A stretch of DNA of 31,182 nucleotides from RGIG2206 sp045648425 (lineage in GTDB: Bacteria > Bacillota > Clostridia > Oscillospirales > Acutalibacteraceae): assembly GCA_045648425.1 (NCBI GenBank), contig JAZRNV010000038.1, forward strand, positions 1-31,182, read 5' to 3'. The notes beneath the pieces were generated by a model, which made no database searches, was not told the origin of the DNA, and saw only the letters and a list, made by a program, of their open reading frames with translations. This document shows positions 23,607-31,182 of this stretch, one piece after another. The position numbers and the translations under genes are program-made. Every line of letters starts with the position of its first letter. Position 1 is the first letter of the stretch.

Positions 23607-23960
23607 TTAGTCTTCGATTAAAGCGTTTATATCACATTTTTCACCATCTGCCCAAAGATGCTCAAGACCATAGGTTTCTCTTGCTTCGGGGGTAAACACA
23701 TGAACAACAACACTGCCGTAATCCAACAAAACCCAACCTGTTGCTCTACCCTCTATTCCAATGGGTAATGCTCCTGCTTCTTTAAGTTTTTCTTCAACCT
23801 CTTCCGCAAGTGATCTTACGTGGGTTGATGAGGTTCCGTTTGCTATTAAAAAATAGTCAGTTAAAACGGTTAACTCGCTTATTTTAACCGCACAAATATT
23901 AATCGCTTTTTTACTGTCAAGCGCTTTGGCGGCTATCTTTAAAATGCTGATTTCGTCCAT
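23607..23960 (-). CDS. rsfS: Ribosome silencing factor RsfS
   Basis: A 117-residue RsfS/Iojap-family protein that binds ribosomal protein uL14 on the large subunit and blocks subunit joining when nutrients are scarce. Typical segments are DYFLIANGTSSTHVRSLAEE (35-54), EGRATGWVLLDYGSVVVHVF (69-88) and REtYgLEhLWADG near the C terminus. SD GAGG is 6 nt before the ATG. The nadD-yqeK-rsfS order is widely conserved in Firmicutes. Here, however, rsfS has its own strong promoter (23990-24018), and it is followed by leuS. Confidence 0.97.
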   Translation of the reverse strand: MDEISILKIAAKALDSKKAINICAVKISELTVLTDYFLIANGTSSTHVRSLAEEVEEKLKEAGALPIGIEGRATGWVLLDYGSVVVHVFTPEARETYGLEHLWADGEKCDINALIED

Positions 23961-23989
23961 TTGACACCTCTGAAAAATAACATAAATTT

Positions 23990-24018
23990 ATTATATATCA
24001 TTGAAAATAATATTTCAA
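23990..24018 (-). promoter_or_regulatory. Promoter of rsfS-leuS
   Basis: On the minus strand TTGAAA (24018-24013), a 17-nt spacer and TATAAT (23995-23990) fall in the 61-nt gap between yqeK and rsfS. It lies only a few bases after the yqeK stop. Confidence 0.82.
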
Positions 24019-24021
24019 CAT

Positions 24022-24585
24022 TTAAACCATATATTCTTTGATTGCTTCTAAAGTATCCGGATGAACAGGTTTACCTTTTTCGGTGAGGTCTTTTATACTG
24101 AAATCCAAAACCTCGTACATCGCCTTGTTCATATCTTTTAATATCAATTTTCTTATATCCTCTACATTCCAATATTCTCTGTCTGTAGAAGAGCAATCAG
24201 CGAGATAAATGATTTTTTCAAGAGTAGACATATTTTTTCTTGCAGTAGTGTGGTATCTAACTGCATTAATAATATCCAAGTCGTTAATTCCCATATATCT
24301 TTGAATATAATCGGCACCCAGTACAGCGTGCCACAGCATTACGGAGTTCTGAGTTATATCATCCAAAACGATAGCATGCTTATTTATATATGATTGCATA
24401 TTATCTTGACTCTCGTTGCGCATCACATCGTGAATTAATCCTGCAATGTAGGCCTTATCTGTAGGATAACTGTATTGCTCAGCTATAGCTTTAGCAGCAT
24501 CTGCAACGCATAGAGAGTGATAATATCTTTTTTCATTAAGACGGGATTTTAGATGCTCTTTTGCTTTATCAATAGTAAATATCAT
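24022..24585 (-). CDS. yqeK: YqeK-family HD-domain hydrolase (symmetrical Ap4A hydrolase)
   Basis: A 187-residue metal-dependent HD-domain protein; characterised YqeK members cleave Ap4A symmetrically to two ADP. Metal-binding residues in order are H23 (RYYHSLCV), H52-D53 (GLIHDVMRN), H86 (LWHAVLGA), H112 (RYHTTA) and D130 (IIYLADCSS). Where many homologues have HDIAK this one has HDVMR, a mild change outside the metal ligands. It overlaps the nadD stop as ATGA (24582-24585) and lacks an obvious SD of its own, so it depends on translation from nadD. This pairing is standard in Firmicutes. Confidence 0.94.
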   Translation of the reverse strand: MIFTIDKAKEHLKSRLNEKRYYHSLCVADAAKAIAEQYSYPTDKAYIAGLIHDVMRNESQDNMQSYINKHAIVLDDITQNSVMLWHAVLGADYIQRYMGINDLDIINAVRYHTTARKNMSTLEKIIYLADCSSTDREYWNVEDIRKLILKDMNKAMYEVLDFSIKDLTEKGKPVHPDTLEAIKEYMV

Positions 24586-25175
24586 AAATACAAACCGTTC
24601 TTTCTGATATAAGAAGCCACCTTGGGAGACAAATGATTATCAACATTTTCTCCTAATTTCAATCGATCTCTTATTTCGGTTGAAGATATTATTACAGGTT
24701 GACAGTCAATAACAATGCTCTTTAAACCCATGCTGTGATATTTGTTTGAATATTCTTTAAGTCGGTCTATATCATTTTTTCTTGAAACGGCACAAACAGT
24801 TGCTAAATCAAATATTATTTCAGGGTTTTTCCATGTGTGAAGAGTTAAAAACATATCTGACCCGCAAGCGAGATATAATTCAGAATCGGGATAAGATGCT
24901 TTCAACCAGGATAACGTTTCATAGGTATAGCAAGGTCTTCCCTTATCAATTTCTATAGTGCAGACCGATTCTGTCGGCAAATCAAAAGCCAGCTTGCACA
25001 TATTAATTCTGTGATCACAACCTGTTAATTTATCTACAGTTTTGTGAACCGGAGAATATGTTGGAATAATTAATGTTTTATCTGCTTTGATTTGATCTGC
25101 AATTTCTCTGCACATATATACGTGACCGTTATGAACGGGATTAAATGTCCCGCCAAAAACAAGTATTTTGTTCAT
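24582..25175 (-). CDS. nadD: Nicotinate-nucleotide adenylyltransferase
   Basis: A 197-residue enzyme of NAD synthesis that joins nicotinate mononucleotide and ATP to give deamido-NAD. The nucleotidyl-transferase signature GGTFNPVHNGH is at 8-18, followed by IIPTYSPVHK (36-45), YLACGSDMF (100-108), and ISSTEIRDRL near the C terminus. The ATG is one base after the yhbY stop and has no convincing SD, which points to translational coupling with yhbY. The yhbY-nadD-yqeK-rsfS order is a well-known Firmicute cluster. Confidence 0.97.
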   Translation of the reverse strand: MNKILVFGGTFNPVHNGHVYMCREIADQIKADKTLIIPTYSPVHKTVDKLTGCDHRINMCKLAFDLPTESVCTIEIDKGRPCYTYETLSWLKASYPDSELYLACGSDMFLTLHTWKNPEIIFDLATVCAVSRKNDIDRLKEYSNKYHSMGLKSIVIDCQPVIISSTEIRDRLKLGENVDNHLSPKVASYIRKNGLYL

Positions 25176-25176
25176 G

Positions 25177-25470
25177 TTATTTCACAAGATAAATTTGTTT
25201 ATTATCTTTGCTCTCTCTGTACAAAATGAATTTTCTGCCAATTACCTGAACTACATCGGCAGACAGCTCGCTTGCCATAGAATCAGCGGCCTCACGCACT
25301 GAAATGGGGCTTGTTTCAAGCAATCCGCATTTAATAAGCTCGCGCTTTTCAAGTGCATCATCTGCCTGCTTTATCATTGCTTCGTTAATTCCGCCTTTTC
25401 CGATATGAACAATTACTTCATAAGAATTAGCCATACCTCTAAGCTGTGCTCTTTGTTTACTTGTCAGCAT
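25177..25470 (-). CDS. yhbY: YhbY/CRS1-type RNA-binding protein
   Basis: A 97-residue CRM-domain protein associated with pre-50S ribosomal subunits in characterised relatives. It begins MLTSKQRAQLRGMAN and carries the GKGGI motif (in VIVHIGKGGINEAMIKQAD) and VVQVIGRKFILYR. The ATG at 25470 is chosen because AGGAG lies 6 nt upstream; the longer frame from 25509 would reach back into the rdgB coding end. The SD follows directly on the rdgB stop, a 10-nt gap between genes. Confidence 0.95.
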   Translation of the reverse strand: MLTSKQRAQLRGMANSYEVIVHIGKGGINEAMIKQADDALEKRELIKCGLLETSPISVREAADSMASELSADVVQVIGRKFILYRESKDNKQIYLVK

Positions 25471-25480
25471 ATTTTGCTCC

Positions 25481-26068
25481 TTAAATATATTCTTTAATCT
25501 TTTCGGCAAACAGCTTCAACGCTTTGCCTCTGTGACTGAGTGCATCTTTCTGTTCTGCAGTTAAATTGCCGAATGAGACACCGTTCACCAAAAATAACGG
25601 ATCGTATCCAAAGCCACCGTCACCCTCAAGGGAGCGAGCAATGTACCCTTCGCACTCTCCTCTTACGGAAAAATGTCTGCCATCAGGAAAACAACATGAT
25701 ACAACACTTACAAAACGAGCTGTTCTGTCTTCGTCAGGAACATTTTTCATTAACTCCAGTAGTTTTGAGTTGTTGTCATCATCATTATGACCTTCCCCGG
25801 CAAATCGAGCCGAATAAATGCCCGGCTCACCGTTTAGTGCATCTACACAAAGACCGGAATCATCGGCAATTGCAGGTAAATTACAGCTTATGCACGCTGA
25901 TTTAGCTTTAATCATTGAGTTTTCTTCAAAGGTTTTACCGTTTTCTTCGACCTCGGGGAATTTGATTCCTCTTTCCCCTTCTCCAAGCACGTTTATACCC
26001 AGTGGTTCAAGTATGCGTCGCAATTCGTTAAGCTTTTTAACGTTTTTAGAAGCCAAAACAAAATCCAT
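25481..26068 (-). CDS. rdgB: XTP/dITP pyrophosphatase (non-canonical purine NTP)
   Basis: A 195-residue Ham1/RdgB-family enzyme that removes XTP, ITP and dITP from the nucleotide pool. It begins MDFVLASKNVKKLNELR, which holds the family (S/T)xNxxK phosphate-binding motif. Further motifs are FEENSMIKAKSA (49-60), IADDSGLCVDALNGEPGIYS (67-86), the glycine-rich SARFAGEG, GFGYDPLF, and SHRGKAL near the C terminus. The ATG at 26068 has AGAGGT 6 nt upstream; the longer frame starting at 26140 would overlap ftsY and has no SD. It is 13 nt behind ftsY. Confidence 0.97.
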   Translation of the reverse strand: MDFVLASKNVKKLNELRRILEPLGINVLGEGERGIKFPEVEENGKTFEENSMIKAKSACISCNLPAIADDSGLCVDALNGEPGIYSARFAGEGHNDDDNNSKLLELMKNVPDEDRTARFVSVVSCCFPDGRHFSVRGECEGYIARSLEGDGGFGYDPLFLVNGVSFGNLTAEQKDALSHRGKALKLFAEKIKEYI

Positions 26069-26081
26069 AATATAACCTCTG

Positions 26082-26990
26082 TTAATCTGAAAACAATCCT
26101 TCTGTAAATTCTTCGGCATTAAATGGCTGCAAATCATCAATTCCCTCGCCTACGCCTATGAATTTGACCGGTAGCCCCAACTCGTTTCTTATAGTTATAA
26201 CAACGCCGCCTCTGGCCGTTCCGTCCAGTTTTGTCAGCACTATGCCTGTTATATCTGCGACCTTGCTGAATTCACGTGCTTGATTGACTGCATTTTGACC
26301 GGTTGTAGCGTCGAGTATAAGCAAGGTTTCTACGCTTGAATCGGGCAGTTCACGGCGAACTATACGTGCAATCTTAGCCAATTCGTCCATAAGATTCTTT
26401 TTATTGTGCAGTCTTCCTGCAGTGTCACAGATGATAATATCGGTGCTTTTAGCTTTTCCGGATGAAATTGTGTCAAACACAACCGATGCGGGATCACTGC
26501 CTTCGTTATGCTTAACAATGGCTACATCAGCACGCTGAGCCCAAGCTTCAAGCTGTTCAATAGCGGCTGCTCTGAAGGTATCGGCAGCGCCCAAAATTAC
26601 ATTTTTTCCTGAGCGCTTATATTGTGCAGCCATTTTACCTATTGTGGTAGTTTTGCCTGCTCCGTTCACACCAATAACAAGAATAACAGATGGCTTTGTG
26701 CTCAAATTCAGCGCTTCGTCACCCTTTATCATATCTGAAATAGTAGTTTTAAGAAGTGCTTTTATTTGTTCAGGATCGGTTATGTGCTCTTTTTTTACAA
26801 TCTCTTTAACTTGGTTGCAAATGTCCTGTGCTGTTTTTACACCAACATCAGACATAACTAAAATTTCTTCAAGCTCTTCAAATAACTCATCGTCTATTTT
26901 AGTAAAGCTTGAAAGCACCGATCCAAGAGCACCTAAAAAAGAATCTCTTGTTTTCTTCAGACCGTTTCCTATTTTGCTGAATAAGCCCAT
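26082..26990 (-). CDS. ftsY: Signal recognition particle receptor FtsY
   Basis: A 302-residue SRP-family GTPase that receives SRP-bound ribosomes at the membrane. It has the four-helix N domain (about 1-95) and the G domain: G1 GVNGAGKTT (107-115), G2 DTFRAAA (137-143), G3 DTAGR (189-193) and G4 TKLDG (253-257), then GGVV and the closing FIGVGEGIDDLQPF. The acidic A domain of the Escherichia coli protein is absent, as usual in Firmicutes; the short basic amphipathic N terminus (MGLFSKIGNGLKKTRDSF) is the likely membrane contact. SD GGAG sits 7 nt before the ATG. It follows smc after 4 nt, the classical smc-ftsY pair. Confidence 0.98.
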   Translation of the reverse strand: MGLFSKIGNGLKKTRDSFLGALGSVLSSFTKIDDELFEELEEILVMSDVGVKTAQDICNQVKEIVKKEHITDPEQIKALLKTTISDMIKGDEALNLSTKPSVILVIGVNGAGKTTTIGKMAAQYKRSGKNVILGAADTFRAAAIEQLEAWAQRADVAIVKHNEGSDPASVVFDTISSGKAKSTDIIICDTAGRLHNKKNLMDELAKIARIVRRELPDSSVETLLILDATTGQNAVNQAREFSKVADITGIVLTKLDGTARGGVVITIRNELGLPVKFIGVGEGIDDLQPFNAEEFTEGLFSD

Positions 26991-26994
26991 TAGA

Positions 26995-29900
26995 TCACTC
27001 CTGCTTTAAGTCTAGTTTGCTTTCTAATTCTGAAACGTTTAACTGTAACAGTTTAGAAATACCTTTTTCCTGCATTGTAACACCATAAAGCATATCCGCT
27101 TCTTCCATTGTACCGCGTCTGTGGGTTATAACAATAAACTGAGATTTGTCACTCATAGTTCTTAAATACTGAGCAAATCTGTTGACGTTTACGTCATCAA
27201 GCGCGGCATCAACCTCATCAAGCATACAGAAAGGAGGCGGATTTACTTTCATTACGGCAAAATAGATTGAAATTGCGATAAGTGCTTTTTCACCGCCTGA
27301 CAGCTGCTCGATAATAGATACATTCTTTCCGGGAGGTTGACAAATAATTTCGATCCCTGATTCGAGCGTGTTATCCGGCTCGGTTAATTTAAGTTCTGCC
27401 TTACCGCCACCAAACAATTCTGTGAATACCTTTGAGAAATATGCGTTAATTGCATTAAACCTTTCGGTAAACAGCTGCTCCATTTGGTTTTTGAGCTGAG
27501 CAATAATTTTGTTTAATTCATCTCTGGAGGTTTCGATATCTGAAACCTGTGCAGACATAAATTCGTAACGTTCGCTCTCGAATTTATATTCTTCTATGGC
27601 AGCCACATTAACATTGCCAAGTGAACGAATTTTGCCCTTTAATTCGGTCAGACGGTGCTGTGCGACAGGAATATCGTCGGGAATTTTGCCCTTTTCTTCC
27701 GCTTCACTGCGAGTAAGACCGTATTCGTCGTACATCTTTTTGATGGTGTCATCATACTCGTGAACCATTGAGATTTTGCGCTCTTCAAGACGTACAAGCT
27801 CGCCACTGATTTTTTCTTTATCTTCACCGGCACCGCGAGAGTCAAGTCGCATCTGCTGAATTTTTGAGTCGATTTCGTCTCTTTTTGCTATAATATCGAT
27901 TATTGATTCTCTGCAACTCTCTGCTTTGCTTCTCAGCTCGCTTGCAGTGGCAGTAACTTCTTTTATCTTAATTACAAGTTCACTGTTTCTTGCAGTGATT
28001 TCTTCAATTTCTGCTGTAAGGCGTGCGATTCTCTCTTGTCGGTCGGCAGACCTGCCGATTATATCGGAGATTGCGCCTTCCAAAATCTCAATATCCTTGT
28101 TGAGCTCAAATATCCTGGTTTTATGCTCGCTTACCTTTAAGGTTAAAAGCTCTCGCTTTGCAGCTGATTTATCGCGTCCGCCCATTTTTTCTTCAAGCAA
28201 TGATTGCGCGGCAGATATATCGGCAGTGATTGCTTCAACATCGGCTGCAGATTTGGTTTCTAATGCGGACAGCTCTTCCAGTCGCTTGATCGATGATGCT
28301 TTTTCACCATCAAGAACGGATATATCACCTTTAACAATAGAAATTTGTTCGTTAACTCGCTTGATTTCACCTAACACACGAATTTTATCTTCTTGTGCAG
28401 TGGTTACAGCGCTTTGCATAATAAGAATATCTGCGTTTATTTGTGCTATCTCATTTTGCAATGATTTATGGCGTTCTGTTGATTGGGTGATTTCGGCTTT
28501 GATTTTATCGGCTTTGTCCAAAAGTTTTTTAATTTCACCTGATCTGCTTAAAATACCTGCGTTTTTAATTACAGATCCACCTGTCATAGAACCGCCGGCG
28601 TTAACCACCTGGCCGTCTAATGTGACGATGCGGAATTTATGATGAAACTTTCGTCCGATGGTTACAGCACTGTCTAAATCCTCTGCAACTGCTACACCGC
28701 TTAAGAGATATGAAATGACATCTTTGTATTTTGAGTCGCACTGCAGAAGTTTATCAGCCATTCCTACAAAACCGTAACAATTATCCAAGCCGGGATCGTC
28801 AAATCTGCGTGGCTTTACAACTGATAACGGATGAATAGTTGCACGACCTGCCTTGTTGTCTTTAAGATAAGATATTGCTCTTTTTGCATCCTCTTCATTA
28901 TCGGCAACAATGTCTTGAATCGAACCGCCAAGGGCTGTTTCAATAGCAAGACTGTATTCGGAATTTACTGAAATCAGCTTAGAAATAGGACCATGGATGC
29001 CGCGCAATATTCCTGATGAAGCGGCCTTGGCAACGGTTTTGACTGCATTGCCCAAACCTTCCATATTATTATCTAAATCAGTTAATATTGCAGCTCTGCG
29101 CCGTGTTTCGCCCTCTTCAAGTGTGAGTCGGTCTATTTCAGCTTTAACTTTATCTGCCTTCTCGGTGCGAGTTTCAAGAATAAGTTGTTTACCCTTTAAA
29201 GAATTGGCACACTTTTCAACTGTTTCATCGCATGCACTAAGATCATCATCAAGGGCTGATAACTCTGATTCCAGTTTTGACAAAGCTTCTTGCTTTTCTG
29301 CTATGGAAGTCTCAACAACCGAAACTCGTGCTTTAATTTCTTCCGATGTTGAGCGTGAGGTCATAACAGCAACCTTGCCGTCAGATAGCGATAGAGACAA
29401 GGTGTTTAGCTTTGAAGTCAATGAATCAATGATTGATGAGAAGCCATCGCTTACTGTGATGATGCTCAGCAGCTCATCATTTACCTGATCGAGCAAGCTT
29501 TGTTCGTCAGTTATAGACTGCTTCTTTGCCTCTATTGATTTGCGTTTTGATTCTATTTCAAAATCAGTTGTCTCAGAGCCCATTGAAAGATCATCAATTT
29601 CACTTTGAATGCGCTTAATTGTATCGTTGTTGTGTTCAACTGTGTTGTTTAATACAGCAGCATCCGACTCAAATTTAGAAGCTTCTTCGTCAAATGCGGA
29701 TGCACTGCGTCTTACCTCGTCGGTCTCTGCATTTAAGCGCAGCGTTTCATCGGCAGAATTATCAATCATACTGTCGAGAGTTGCAATTTTTGAATTTATT
29801 TCATCGTATTGGTTTCTGACGGCAGCAATTTTCATCTCTTGCTCTCGCAAAAGATCTTTATATTTTGAAAGATTATACAGCCAAAGACCAATTTGAAGCG

Positions 29901-30573
29901 CTTGCTGTTCTTCGGCATATTCAAGGAAAAGGGTTGCCTTTCTGCTTTGTTCCTTTAACGGGCCGATTCTGCTTTCGATTTCGGTAAGAATATCACGTAA
30001 ACGAATTAAGTTATCTTCAGCTTGAGAAAGCTTCTTTTCTGCTTCGATTTTTCTGTATCTATATCGTGATATACCTGCGGCTTCTTCAAAAATATCTCGT
30101 CTTTCGGCAGAGGTTTTTGTACCGACAATATCGTCAATTTTACCTTGACCTATCATAGAATAACCGTCGCGTCCCAGTCCTGTATCCATAAATATTTCAT
30201 GAATATCCTTAAGACGTACACTGGCATTATTTATGCGATATTCACTCTCGCCTGATCTGAAGTAACGACGAGAAATAGCCACTTCATCGGTATCACAAGG
30301 AAGATTTCTGTCGCTGTTATCAATAATAAGGGTTACTTCAGCAAAGCCCAATCGCTTTCTTGTAGCAGTGCCGTTAAATATAACATCTTCCATTTTGTTG
30401 CCGCGCAAGGTCTTGTTTGATTGTTCGCCCAAAACCCAACGTACGGCATCGGATATGTTGCTTTTTCCGCTTCCGTTAGGTCCGACAACAGCAGTCATAC
30501 CCTCACCAAATTTAAGGGAAGTTTTATCTGCAAAAGATTTAAAACCTTGTACTTCAATGGATTTTAACCTCAA
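26995..30573 (-). CDS. smc: Chromosome segregation ATPase SMC
   Basis: A 1192-residue condensin-type SMC protein. Walker A is GPNGSGKS (31-38). A long coiled coil follows (about 165-500), then a hinge (about 510-680) with GIHGPISKLI and GRATIHPL, and a returning coil (about 680-1020). The C-terminal head has the ABC signature LSGGEKALIAI at 1091-1101 and Walker B FCMLDEVDAALDD around 1116-1127 (D1119). It is full length. The start is TTG at 30573, immediately after the stop of the radical SAM gene, with AGGAAGTGAG upstream; no ATG lies nearby, and residue 2 begins the conserved RLKSIEVQGFKSF. Partner genes scpA and scpB are not in the window. Confidence 0.98.
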   Translation of the reverse strand: MRLKSIEVQGFKSFADKTSLKFGEGMTAVVGPNGSGKSNISDAVRWVLGEQSNKTLRGNKMEDVIFNGTATRKRLGFAEVTLIIDNSDRNLPCDTDEVAISRRYFRSGESEYRINNASVRLKDIHEIFMDTGLGRDGYSMIGQGKIDDIVGTKTSAERRDIFEEAAGISRYRYRKIEAEKKLSQAEDNLIRLRDILTEIESRIGPLKEQSRKATLFLEYAEEQQALQIGLWLYNLSKYKDLLREQEMKIAAVRNQYDEINSKIATLDSMIDNSADETLRLNAETDEVRRSASAFDEEASKFESDAAVLNNTVEHNNDTIKRIQSEIDDLSMGSETTDFEIESKRKSIEAKKQSITDEQSLLDQVNDELLSIITVSDGFSSIIDSLTSKLNTLSLSLSDGKVAVMTSRSTSEEIKARVSVVETSIAEKQEALSKLESELSALDDDLSACDETVEKCANSLKGKQLILETRTEKADKVKAEIDRLTLEEGETRRRAAILTDLDNNMEGLGNAVKTVAKAASSGILRGIHGPISKLISVNSEYSLAIETALGGSIQDIVADNEEDAKRAISYLKDNKAGRATIHPLSVVKPRRFDDPGLDNCYGFVGMADKLLQCDSKYKDVISYLLSGVAVAEDLDSAVTIGRKFHHKFRIVTLDGQVVNAGGSMTGGSVIKNAGILSRSGEIKKLLDKADKIKAEITQSTERHKSLQNEIAQINADILIMQSAVTTAQEDKIRVLGEIKRVNEQISIVKGDISVLDGEKASSIKRLEELSALETKSAADVEAITADISAAQSLLEEKMGGRDKSAAKRELLTLKVSEHKTRIFELNKDIEILEGAISDIIGRSADRQERIARLTAEIEEITARNSELVIKIKEVTATASELRSKAESCRESIIDIIAKRDEIDSKIQQMRLDSRGAGEDKEKISGELVRLEERKISMVHEYDDTIKKMYDEYGLTRSEAEEKGKIPDDIPVAQHRLTELKGKIRSLGNVNVAAIEEYKFESERYEFMSAQVSDIETSRDELNKIIAQLKNQMEQLFTERFNAINAYFSKVFTELFGGGKAELKLTEPDNTLESGIEIICQPPGKNVSIIEQLSGGEKALIAISIYFAVMKVNPPPFCMLDEVDAALDDVNVNRFAQYLRTMSDKSQFIVITHRRGTMEEADMLYGVTMQEKGISKLLQLNVSELESKLDLKQE

Positions 30574-31182
30574 TTATCTCACTTCCTTGATAATTATTTC
30601 ATCTAAATATAATTCTTTGTTTGAAATTACCTTGATATTTATTCCCAGCTGTGCAAGCTCTTGAATATTTGCACGTTTGTGCCCTATCGTTTTTGAGTGC
30701 ATTGACGGATTAACATAGACAAAATAGTTTCCGCAACTCTTAATAAGAGATTTTATTCTGCTCAGTTGAATATAACCGGAGCAAATTTCACCAAATGCAG
30801 GATGCCACGGACCGCACACATATTCTTTTTCATCTATTGTATGTAGACCAACTCTAATAACCTGAATATTAGCACAACTGAATTTTTGAATAATTGCAGA
30901 ACATAAATGAGCTGCTTTTTCAACACTTTGAGGTGTGTATTTTCCTTCATAAAACAGTTTTTCCAAAAGTGTGTTTTTAAACACAACGGTCGGATAAATT
31001 CTGACACAGGCCGGGTTTATTTCGATAAATTTTTCGCAAGTATACAGCGCACCTGAATCGTCGTCATTGTAAAGACCTGTCATCATCTGCAGCCCTAAAG
31101 AAAAGCCGTGGTCTTTTATGAGCTTTGATGCTTTAACAACATCAGCTGCAGTGTGTCCCCTGCGATTGCTTTTAAGAACTGA
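30574..31182 (-). CDS. Elp3-like radical SAM protein (5' end beyond window)
   Basis: The last 202 residues of a protein whose start lies past the right edge; the frame is open up to base 31182. The visible part begins SVLKSNRRGHTAADVVKASK, then GFSLGLQMMTGLYNDD, RIYPTVVFKNTLLEKL and CGPWHPAFGE, as in the C-terminal half of bacterial COG1243 (Elp3-related) radical SAM enzymes. The iron-sulfur CxxxCxxC motif would be upstream, outside the window. No GNAT acetyltransferase domain follows, unlike eukaryotic Elp3, so a tRNA-modifying role should not be assumed. Genes of this group often lie between rnc and smc in Clostridia, which fits here. Its stop abuts the smc start. Confidence 0.87.
   Translation of the reverse strand, partial: SVLKSNRRGHTAADVVKASKLIKDHGFSLGLQMMTGLYNDDDSGALYTCEKFIEINPACVRIYPTVVFKNTLLEKLFYEGKYTPQSVEKAAHLCSAIIQKFSCANIQVIRVGLHTIDEKEYVCGPWHPAFGEICSGYIQLSRIKSLIKSCGNYFVYVNPSMHSKTIGHKRANIQELAQLGINIKVISNKELYLDEIIIKEVR

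Noticed and set aside
23593..24021. T-box leader for leuS
   Set aside because: The gaps before leuS and rsfS are 14 and 61 nt, too short for a T-box, and no T-box sequence was seen.
27926..28642. 238-codon plus-strand open frame inside smc
   Set aside because: It lies opposite the SMC coiled coil; the Ser/Leu-rich product is the usual shadow of Glu/Lys-rich codons.

Overview
The window is typical of a low-GC, spore-forming member of class Clostridia, and the gene set fits the Oscillospirales/Ruminococcaceae side best (inference). It is AT-rich, most starts have strong Shine-Dalgarno sequences, and it carries two sporulation genes (spoIIGA, yunB). It also has a DUF3048 (YerB-type) lipoprotein, an OadB/OadG pair of sodium-pump decarboxylase subunits, and the Firmicute-style run smc-ftsY-rdgB-yhbY-nadD-yqeK-rsfS-leuS. 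I saw no tRNA, rRNA, CRISPR array, prophage or insertion sequence. Coding density is very high: no gene-free stretch exceeds about 210 bases, and the three largest (1892-2085, 9312-9513, 16667-16873) each hold promoters.

Left part, minus strand. spoIIGA (1-769) is cut by the window edge. Upstream of it lie gapA (872-1891) with its own promoter, a Rex-like operator and a terminator. Then comes one apparent operon read leftward from a consensus promoter at 9340-9368. It encodes a membrane nucleotide-sugar 4,6-dehydratase (7443-9311), a DegT-family aminotransferase (6263-7426), a phosphoglycosyl transferase (5629-6309), an OmpR-family response regulator, a histidine kinase, an HtrA-type protease and a small lipoprotein. 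The first three proteins would make and load the first sugar of a cell-surface glycan; the last four look like an envelope-stress module.

Middle. Divergent from that operon are an intact but catalytically degenerate P-type ATPase (9514-12087) and a cyclophilin (12090-12677) 2 nt behind it. A bidirectional terminator separates them from a leftward galK-galT-oadG-oadB operon. An AraC-family regulator (16874-17701) is divergent from galK. A second bidirectional terminator separates it from a leftward group: DUF3048 lipoprotein, a frameshifted DUF1653 gene, birA and bioY. Biotin uptake and ligation are plausibly linked to the biotin-dependent decarboxylase of which OadB/OadG are the membrane part.

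Right part, minus strand. yunB lies behind leuS, separated by a terminator hairpin that contains the yunB ribosome binding site. The housekeeping run follows: rsfS-leuS from their own promoter, and an Elp3-like radical SAM gene (cut by the right edge), smc, ftsY, rdgB, yhbY, nadD and yqeK packed as an operon.

The most unusual item is the P-type ATPase. Its reading frame is intact over 857 codons and the whole fold is recognisable, yet the dephosphorylation loop, the phosphorylation loop, the Mg-binding hinge and the membrane ion ligands are all substituted. It looks like a conserved pseudo-enzyme coupled to a prolyl isomerase.
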